From NCBI GenBank assembly GCA_021738535.1, contig JAIPBU010000029.1:1-48853 (forward strand): a stretch of DNA of 48,853 nt. The letters are read 5' to 3'. Below, one piece after another: positions 43,648-48,853 of this stretch. Numbering within the stretch: the stretch's first letter is position 1; every line of letters starts with the position of its first letter. The notes under the pieces are model-generated. The model saw only the letters and a list, made by a program, of their open reading frames with translations. It searched no databases and was not told the DNA's origin. The position numbers and the translations under genes are program-made. This DNA is from Bacteroidales bacterium (GTDB lineage: Bacteria > Bacteroidota > Bacteroidia > Bacteroidales > VadinHA17).

Positions 43648-43671
43648 ATTATAACGTTATGCATATATTTG
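43640..43671 (+). promoter_or_regulatory. Promoter of the P5C dehydrogenase gene
   Basis: TTG (43640-43642), 21 bp, TATATTTG (43664-43671). The ATG follows 52 bp later. The -33 box lies inside the last codons of the nitroreductase gene. Confidence 0.6.
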
Positions 43672-43722
43672 CATGTCGGCATAAAGGTCATTCAATAATT
43701 AATAAATATAAATTACATCAAT

Positions 43723-45351
43723 ATGAATAACGCTTTATATAATTTCACAGCGCCTTCCAACGAGCCGGTACTTGAATACCTTGAAGGGAGTAATGAAAGG
43801 ATATTGCTCGACAAAGAGCTGAAAAGACAGGAATCTGTTGAAATCGAGATACCTCTTATTATTGGTGGTAAAGAAATAAGGACCGGGAACACCGGTAAAG
43901 TTGTAATGCCTCATCATCATGGGCACATCCTCGCAACATATCATAAAGCCGGGGAGAAAGAAGTTAATATGGCCATTGATGCAGCCCTGGAAGTCAATCG
44001 CCTCTGGAATAACCTTCCCTGGACCACAAGGGCATCCATCATGCTTAAAGCGGCAGAATTGCTCGCGACTACTTACAGGAGCACAATTAATGCTGCCACC
44101 ATGCTTGGCCAGAGTAAAAACATTTACCAGTCGGAGATAGACGCAGTGTGCGAAACAATTGATTTCCTGAAATATAATGTCTCATTTGCAGGTAAGATTT
44201 ACGAGTTCCAGCCACGGTCTGCTTTTAATCAGCTCAACAGGATGGAATTCAGGGCTCTTGAAGGATTTGTTTTTGCTGTAAGCCCTTTCAATTTTACCTC
44301 CATAGCATCCAACCTTAATATGGCACCGGTAATGATGGGTAACACTACTGTATGGAAGCCCGCGACCACTGCACTCTTATCCAATTATTACCTTATGAAA
44401 GTATTCATGGAAGCAGGTCTTCCAGCAGGCGTTATCAATTTCGTCCCCGGGTCCGGATCCCTTATTGGAAAACATGTTATGAACTCCTATCACATGGCGG
44501 GTGTTCATTTCACAGGATCAAATGCCACATTTAACACACTCTGGGGACAGGCAGCGGGCAACCTTGAAAACTATAAATCATATCCAAGACTGGTAGGTGA
44601 AACGGGGGGCAAGGATTTTATATTTGCCCATCCTTCGGCCCTTACCAGGGAACTTGCAGTAGCCGCAATAAGAGGAGCTTTTGAATATCAGGGACAGAAA
44701 TGTTCTGCTGCCTCCAGGATGTATGTCCCGGAATCCCTTTGGCCCGAAACCAGGGATATGATCGTTTCAATGGCAGAAGAAATAACTGTTGGTGATGTTA
44801 AGGATGCTTCAAATTTTATGAATGCCGTTATAGATGAAAAAGCCTTTGATTCCATTACAGGCTATATTGATTATGCAAAAAGCAGTAATGAGGCAAAGAT
44901 ACTGACAGGAGGAACTTACAGTAAGGAAGAAGGATTTTTTATCAGGCCCACTATCATAGAAACCGTAAATCCCCATTTCAAGACTATGGAAGAAGAAATA
45001 TTCGGTCCGGTTCTTACTGTTTATGTATACAAGGATAAAGACCTTGACGATACTATTGAGTTGTGTGACACAACCTCTCCTTTTGGCCTTACCGGTGCTG
45101 TTTTCTCTCAGGACAGGATAGCTGCGGCACGGATTTGCAACAAGCTAAGGTATGCTGCCGGTAATTTCTACATAAATGACAAACCAACAGGTGCAATAGT
45201 CGGACTGCAACCTTTTGGCGGGTCAAGAGCATCAGGAACAAATGATAAAGCAGGTGGTGAATTCAACCTTGTGAGATGGGTTAACCCACGTACTATCAAG
45301 GAGACATTTGTTCCGGCAACAGATTACAAATACCCGTATATGAAGAAATGA
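43723..45351 (+). CDS. pruA: L-glutamate gamma-semialdehyde (P5C) dehydrogenase
   Basis: The 542-residue aldehyde dehydrogenase oxidises L-glutamate 5-semialdehyde to glutamate with NAD+, the second step of proline catabolism. It has the ALDH active-site Glu (LVGETGGKDF, E293) and catalytic Cys (YQGQKCSAASR, C327), the cofactor segment VSPFNFTSIASNLNMAP and the C-terminal PTGAIVGLQPFGGSRASGTNDKAGG typical of the P5CDH type. Length matches mitochondrial-type enzymes (about 540). There is no proline dehydrogenase in the window, so it acts as a separate gene. It has its own promoter. Confidence 0.93.
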   Translation: MNNALYNFTAPSNEPVLEYLEGSNERILLDKELKRQESVEIEIPLIIGGKEIRTGNTGKVVMPHHHGHILATYHKAGEKEVNMAIDAALEVNRLWNNLPWTTRASIMLKAAELLATTYRSTINAATMLGQSKNIYQSEIDAVCETIDFLKYNVSFAGKIYEFQPRSAFNQLNRMEFRALEGFVFAVSPFNFTSIASNLNMAPVMMGNTTVWKPATTALLSNYYLMKVFMEAGLPAGVINFVPGSGSLIGKHVMNSYHMAGVHFTGSNATFNTLWGQAAGNLENYKSYPRLVGETGGKDFIFAHPSALTRELAVAAIRGAFEYQGQKCSAASRMYVPESLWPETRDMIVSMAEEITVGDVKDASNFMNAVIDEKAFDSITGYIDYAKSSNEAKILTGGTYSKEEGFFIRPTIIETVNPHFKTMEEEIFGPVLTVYVYKDKDLDDTIELCDTTSPFGLTGAVFSQDRIAAARICNKLRYAAGNFYINDKPTGAIVGLQPFGGSRASGTNDKAGGEFNLVRWVNPRTIKETFVPATDYKYPYMKK

Positions 45352-45413
45352 TGGCTGATTGCATTTACAAAAACCTGTAATGCACGCGGAATATGTTTAA
45401 ACCAATATTTACA

Positions 45414-45421
45414 TATTTTTG
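45414..45421 (+). promoter_or_regulatory. -7 box of the MBL-antiporter operon
   Basis: TATTTTTG, exact TAnnTTTG, 23 bp before the ATG at 45445. The -33 region is AT-rich without a clear TTG. Confidence 0.45.
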
Positions 45422-45444
45422 CACTCAATAATACCGGGAATATC

Positions 45445-46371
45445 ATGGTAAGAGTGATTTTTAGTTTTGTTTTTAGCTTTTTGATGTTCTTACCTGCTTC
45501 ACTTTTCTCTCAGGAAGAACCGCACATAATAGTCCTTGGCACTGCACAGGATGGTGGTTATCCCCATATGGGCTGTACAAAGGAATGTTGTAAAATGGCA
45601 TGGAAGGATCCGTCAATGAGAAGATATGTTGTTTCACTTGCCCTTGTTGATCCCATTTCACAGCAATGGTATCTGTTTGAAGCAACACCGGATATAAAGG
45701 AGCAACTGCATCTTTTCAGGCAGCTCACTTCGGGAAAATATGATTACCTGCCCCGTGCTGTTTTTGTCAGCCATGCACATATTGGCCATTACCCGGGACT
45801 TATGCAATTTGGCAGGGAAGTCATGAATACAAGAGGTTTAACTGTTTACACGATGCCCCGGATGAAAAAATTCCTCGAATCTAATGGTCCATGGGACCAG
45901 CTGGTAAGACTTCAAAACATAGTACCTGTTGAAATCAGTAATGGCTCAGAGCTTGCACTTTCAGGTGAAATAACTATAAAATGCTTTCCTGTTCCCCATC
46001 GCGATGAATATTCAGAAACAGCAGCTTATGAGATCAACACACTCACTAAGAAATATCTCTTTATCCCCGACATAGATAAATGGTGTAAATGGAATGAAAA
46101 TATTGCAGATAAGGTAAAAACATGTGATATTGCTTTTGTTGATGGCACATTCTACTCGGAAGGGGAACTGGGGGGAAGGAATATGGAGGAAATACCCCAC
46201 CCTTTCATTGTTGAAACAATTGAGCTGTTTACAAATGAAGATAAGCAAACTACAGAAAAAATACACTTTATTCATCTCAACCACTCAAACCCTGCTCTCT
46301 TTGATGATGCGGTAAAGAGATCAATCATCAATAAAGGCTTCAGCCTGGCAGAGCAGGCCAGAAGGTATTAA
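45445..46371 (+). CDS. Secreted PqqB-like metallo-beta-lactamase-fold protein
   Basis: The 308-residue protein has a signal peptide (1-22), the PqqB-like N-terminus VLGTAQDGGYPHMGC with a Cys cluster (C44, C48, C49; zinc-binding in PqqB) and an MBL metal motif. The motif reads H110-A-H112-I-G-H115, so the Asp of HxHxDH is Gly. A later GTFYSEGEL and IHLNHSNPA supply further likely ligands. There is no PQQ gene cluster, so a role in PQQ synthesis is unlikely; hydrolysis of an envelope substrate is possible. It is 11 nt upstream of the antiporter gene. Confidence 0.8.
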   Translation: MVRVIFSFVFSFLMFLPASLFSQEEPHIIVLGTAQDGGYPHMGCTKECCKMAWKDPSMRRYVVSLALVDPISQQWYLFEATPDIKEQLHLFRQLTSGKYDYLPRAVFVSHAHIGHYPGLMQFGREVMNTRGLTVYTMPRMKKFLESNGPWDQLVRLQNIVPVEISNGSELALSGEITIKCFPVPHRDEYSETAAYEINTLTKKYLFIPDIDKWCKWNENIADKVKTCDIAFVDGTFYSEGELGGRNMEEIPHPFIVETIELFTNEDKQTTEKIHFIHLNHSNPALFDDAVKRSIINKGFSLAEQARRY

Positions 46372-46382
46372 TATAATTACTA

Positions 46383-47966
46383 ATGGACCCAATCTGGTTA
46401 ACAGTAGCATTCGTATTCGGGTTTGTAATAAGACTCACGGGCTTACCTCCCCTTGCCGGCTACCTTATTGCGGGCTTTGTACTTAATTTTACGGGAGCTG
46501 AATCAGGTGAGTTTATTGAAGTTGTTTCTGACCTGGGTATTACATTATTGCTTTTTACAATTGGGTTAAAACTCAAACTAAGGAACTTACTCAGGAGAGA
46601 AGTATATGGCGGCACATTAATACATATGGCAGTTGTTGCTGCAATTTTCATAGTCCTTCTGATGCTGGCAGGACTAACTGATGCAGGCCTTTTTAAAAAC
46701 TTCAGTCTTAAACAGGCTGCTCTTGTGGCATTTGCACTAAGTTTTTCGAGTACTGTATTTGCCGTTAAGGTGCTTGACGACAGGGGTGAAAGCACATCGC
46801 TGCACGGAACAACAGCAATTGCCATACTAATTATTCAGGATCTTGTTGCAGTTGTATTCATGGTTGCAACCTCAGATCAATTACCCAGCCTATGGGTATT
46901 TGCCATCCCGGTTGTTCTTTTTGCCATCAGGCCACTTATATTCCATGTCTACAAAAAAATTGGTCACGGCGAACTCCTTATCCTGTTTGGATTTTTCCTG
47001 GCCCTCGTACCTGGGGCCGAACTATTTAAGTTTGTCGGCCTGAAGCCTGACCTGGGAGCACTTGTTATGGGAATACTTGTGTCAGGCCATGCCAAATCAA
47101 AAGAGATGGCAAATCTCCTAATGCATTTCAAGGATTTCTTCCTTATCGGTTTCTTTCTTTCGATAGGATTAAATGTTACACCCGGCTTTGACATCTTTGT
47201 GATTTCTTTCCTGATTGCCCTTGCCATAAACTTCAAAGTTATCCTGTATTTCATTGTACTTACCCGTTTTGGATTAAGATCCTTTACATCATATTTCACT
47301 TCACTTACCCTCGCCAACTACTCTGAGTTTGGTCTTATTGTGGCATCACTGGCAGCTACCAGCGGATGGCTACCATATGACTGGCTGGGAGTAGTAGCCA
47401 TTTCACTGGCAATCAGTTTCGTCATTTCCTCACCCCTTAATACCTATTCTCACCAGATATACAACAGGATTAGAACATTCCTTGGTAAGTTTGAAACCAA
47501 GCACCGCCTCCTCTATGACCGCACCATTGATATCGGTGATGCAGAAGTCTTAATATTCGGAATGGGCTATCTAGGCTCCTCAGCATATGACCGGCTCAAA
47601 GAAAAATACGGGCAGAAAGTTATTGCCCTTGATTATAATCCCGATACTGTTAAGTACCACCGGGAAATGGGCAGGAACGTAATTAAGGACGATGCAACAG
47701 ATATTGAATTCTGGGAAAAAGTAAAAGAAATGCAGGAAGAGAAAAGACAGGTAAAACTAGTTGCCCTGTGCATGGATGATCACAAATCAAATGTATTTGC
47801 AATCAAAGAGCTTAAATCCATTGGATATAATGGCAGAGTAGCAGCCACTGCAAAGCACGAAGATGACATTAAACAACTGCAGAAACTTGGCGTTGATTCA
47901 GTTTATAACCTTTATTCAGAAGCCGGTGTAGGCCTTGCCGATCATATCTGCCACCCCAAAAAATGA
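46383..47966 (+). CDS. CPA2-family cation:proton antiporter with RCK/TrkA-N domain (KefB-like)
   Basis: The 527-residue protein has about 12 hydrophobic segments of a Na+/H+ exchanger fold (including LFTIGLKLKLRNLL and LGALVMGILVSGHAKSKEM) and a C-terminal TrkA-N nucleotide-binding domain (about 385-527) with the Rossmann loop GMGYLG and the acidic ALDYNPD. It resembles potassium efflux (Kef) systems gated by ligands. The TrkA-C domain is absent. It is co-transcribed with the MBL gene 11 nt upstream. The ion specificity is not known. Confidence 0.9.
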   Translation: MDPIWLTVAFVFGFVIRLTGLPPLAGYLIAGFVLNFTGAESGEFIEVVSDLGITLLLFTIGLKLKLRNLLRREVYGGTLIHMAVVAAIFIVLLMLAGLTDAGLFKNFSLKQAALVAFALSFSSTVFAVKVLDDRGESTSLHGTTAIAILIIQDLVAVVFMVATSDQLPSLWVFAIPVVLFAIRPLIFHVYKKIGHGELLILFGFFLALVPGAELFKFVGLKPDLGALVMGILVSGHAKSKEMANLLMHFKDFFLIGFFLSIGLNVTPGFDIFVISFLIALAINFKVILYFIVLTRFGLRSFTSYFTSLTLANYSEFGLIVASLAATSGWLPYDWLGVVAISLAISFVISSPLNTYSHQIYNRIRTFLGKFETKHRLLYDRTIDIGDAEVLIFGMGYLGSSAYDRLKEKYGQKVIALDYNPDTVKYHREMGRNVIKDDATDIEFWEKVKEMQEEKRQVKLVALCMDDHKSNVFAIKELKSIGYNGRVAATAKHEDDIKQLQKLGVDSVYNLYSEAGVGLADHICHPKK

Positions 47967-47992
47967 TCATTACCAGCCTGAGGAAGCAGAAA

Positions 47993-48022
47993 GCTGAGGC
48001 TGAGGCTGAGGCTGAGGTATTT
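47993..48022. repeat. Short tandem repeat GCTGAG
   Basis: Five consecutive GCTGAG units lie in the intergenic region after the antiporter gene, followed by ATTGATAATTGATAATTG repeats. The remaining DNA to 48166 shows no gene. Confidence 0.6.
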
Positions 48023-48166
48023 ATTATTGACAATTGATAATTGATAATTGGGCGAAGTCTTAATTCTTGTACGGAGAATATTGGGTTTGACCTTAGGCAA
48101 TGAGAATGTTCAATTAATCAATTTACGATAAACTTACATGTACAGCTAAATTTTCTACATTTTCAC

Positions 48167-48198
48167 TTTGGTTCTTAAAAAAATACTTACTACTTTTG
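48167..48198 (+). promoter_or_regulatory. Promoter of tRNA-Lys
   Basis: TTTG (48167-48170), 20 bp, TACTTTTG (48191-48198): full match to the Bacteroidota consensus, 26 bp before the mature tRNA. Confidence 0.8.
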
Positions 48199-48224
48199 CA
48201 CTGCCTTTGAAGAAAGGAACCGGA

Positions 48225-48300
48225 GATTCAGTAGCTCAGCTGGTAGAGCACATCCCTTTTAAGGATGGGGTCCTGGGTTCGAGACCCAGCTGAATCACCA
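48225..48300 (+). tRNA. tRNA-Lys (anticodon TTT)
   Basis: A complete cloverleaf: acceptor GATTCAG/CTGAATC, D stem GCTC/GAGC, anticodon stem CATCC/GGATG with loop CTTTTAA (anticodon TTT, 48258-48260), T stem CTGGG/CCCAG with loop TTCGAGA, and an encoded CCA at 48298-48300. It is a substrate for TsaD (t6A37, an A follows the anticodon). Confidence 0.97.
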
Positions 48301-48376
48301 CCAAAGACCCGCTCATAAGAGTGGGTCTTTTCTTTTTATATACAGCTACCTGCAAGTATCTGGGTCTCTCCCCGCC
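48276..48376 (+). repeat. 101-bp direct repeat, copy A (3' end of tRNA-Lys plus terminator)
   Basis: Starts at the T arm of tRNA-Lys (GGTTCGAGACCCAG), includes the CCA end and the terminator, and ends CTCCCCGCC. It is identical over 101 bp to 48437-48537, offset 161 bp. Duplication of a tRNA 3' end is the usual trace of site-specific integration. Confidence 0.9.
48303..48338 (+). terminator. Rho-independent terminator of tRNA-Lys
   Basis: AAAGACCCGCTC pairs with GAGTGGGTCTTT (one G-T pair), followed by TTTCTTTTT. A second copy lies at 48464-48499 in the repeat. Confidence 0.9.
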
Positions 48377-48392
48377 ACGCGACAGTCTGGCT

Positions 48393-48435
48393 CCTCGCGG
48401 GATTTGCCCACCGGGCAAATCCTTTTCGCTCGGCC
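48393..48435 (+). repeat. REP-like palindromic element, copy 2
   Basis: GATTTGCCC-ACC-GGGCAAATC core (9-bp perfect arms) flanked by CCTCGC and CGCTCGG. It is related to 19991-20033 on the opposite strand and fills most of the 60-bp spacer between the two 101-bp repeats. Confidence 0.8.
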
Positions 48436-48436
48436 C

Positions 48437-48537
48437 GGTTCGAGACCCAGCTGAATCACCACCAAAGACCCGCTCATAAGAGTGGGTCTTTTCTTTTTAT
48501 ATACAGCTACCTGCAAGTATCTGGGTCTCTCCCCGCC
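48437..48537 (+). repeat. 101-bp direct repeat, copy B (orphan tRNA-Lys 3' end plus terminator)
   Basis: Identical to 48276-48376. It carries only the T arm, acceptor 3' strand and CCA, so it is not a second tRNA. Its terminator could end any transcript reading rightward past the first one. Confidence 0.9.
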
Positions 48538-48552
48538 TTAAAAAGTTAATTC

Positions 48553-48688
48553 GTGTATTGGTGTATTGGTGTATTGGTGTATTGGTGTATTGGTGTATTG
48601 GTGTATTGGTGTATTGGTGTATTGGTGTATTGGTGTATTGGTGTATTGGTGTATTGGTATATTGGTGTATTGGTATATTGGTGTATTT
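48553..48688. repeat. 17 tandem copies of an 8-bp unit (GTGTATTG)
   Basis: Thirteen consecutive exact GTGTATTG units, then GTATATTG, GTGTATTG, GTATATTG and a final GTGTATTT. Because 8 is not a multiple of 3 and no stop arises, reading frames stay open on both strands and would encode octapeptide repeats. I treat this as a non-coding microsatellite. The DNA from 48689 to 48853 is AT-rich with no gene seen. Confidence 0.9.
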
Positions 48689-48853
48689 TGAAACTAATAG
48701 TCTGTCTGCAAATCGGGAATGTTCAATTAACTGTGTCATTCTTCTCAATTCTATCTTCAAATATTATACTTAATTGGTTAAAAATAATATTCCAACCGAA
48801 TATTTTGTTATTCCATTTTTTATGAAAGTTCATAGTCGCCAGATATACAAGTT

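Noticed and set aside
45445..46371. PQQ biosynthesis locus
   Set aside because: Only a PqqB-like protein is present; no pqqA, C, D or E, and a metal ligand is changed.
48437..48461. Second tRNA-Lys gene
   Set aside because: Only the T arm and 3' acceptor strand are present; the D and anticodon arms are missing.
48553..48688. CRISPR array
   Set aside because: Units are 8 bp with no spacers and no cas genes nearby.
48104..48730. 14-bp direct repeat GAATGTTCAATTAA at 48104 and 48717 as ends of a mobile element
   Set aside because: The repeat is short and AT-rich, encloses only the tRNA and repeats, and has no integrase; chance is plausible.
48497..48825. Octapeptide-repeat proteins on both strands across the GTGTATTG array
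   Set aside because: Open frames arise because the 8-bp unit contains no stop in any phase; there is no promoter, ribosome-binding site or non-repeat domain.

Overview
The window looks like chromosomal DNA of a member of the Bacteroidota, most likely a free-living marine or sediment Bacteroidales/Marinilabiliales-type organism. The reasons are an AT-rich genome of roughly 40% GC judged by eye, start sites preceded by A-rich leaders instead of strong Shine-Dalgarno sequences, and recurring Bacteroidota-type -7 boxes (TAnnTTTG), several with a TTTG/TTG box 18-21 bp upstream. The gene families also fit: TamB next to TsaD, an ExbB/ExbD/TonB set, SiaC (DUF1987), a tricorn-like protease, an RRM protein and FAS1 lipoproteins. 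NhaD and a CPA2 antiporter fit a saline habitat. I see no transposase, integrase, phage gene, rRNA or CRISPR array.

Layout. 1-251: non-coding repeats, including a perfect 30-bp palindrome. 252-2710: ZupT metal transporter (-), then a membrane J-domain protein, a hotdog thioesterase and a degenerate serpin remnant (+). 2863-6266: secreted metallophosphoesterase (+) facing a leftward tsaD / ketopantoate-reductase-like / siaC group. 6327-14524: rightward envelope and ion block with tamB, nhaD and exbB-exbD-tonB. 14517-17093 (-): TSUP transporter, response regulator, glyA. 17235-19946 (+): CBM9-like lipoprotein and GH29 alpha-L-fucosidase. 19947-20308: dispersed repeats, then a promoter carrying two BlaI-type operators. 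20309-22547: blaI and an M56 antirepressor-like protein with a charged repeat tail. 22550-23701 (-): membrane AraC-type regulator. 23702-24348: SRPBCC remnant.

24349-31585 (+): tricorn-like protease, a 40-codon macrodomain remnant, a cysteine desulfurase-SelD fusion and a PLP decarboxylase. 31728-33598 (+): RRM protein, small secreted protein and MDR oxidoreductase. 33633-34481 (-): CHAD protein. 34606-39132 (+): trmO, photolyase, FkbM methyltransferase, VTT membrane protein and a porin-like barrel. 39152-42309 (-): cobalamin-type MerR regulator and a five-domain FAS1 lipoprotein. 42503-47966 (+): YCII lipoprotein, nitroreductase, P5C dehydrogenase, PqqB-like MBL protein and CPA2 antiporter. 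48225-48853: tRNA-Lys(TTT) whose 3' end and terminator are duplicated around a REP-like palindrome, then 17 copies of an 8-bp repeat.

The most interesting items are: (i) the blaI promoter architecture with an M56 partner whose expected sensor region is a 6 x 19-residue charged helix; (ii) the desulfurase-SelD fusion; (iii) a B12-type MerR regulator near a photolyase operon that lacks the light-sensing upper-ligand His; (iv) three gene remnants that kept recognisable ends but lost their functional middles; (v) the duplicated tRNA-Lys 3' end; and (vi) dispersed palindromic repeats shared between distant intergenic regions. Functional statements are inferences from sequence read by eye; no database search was run.
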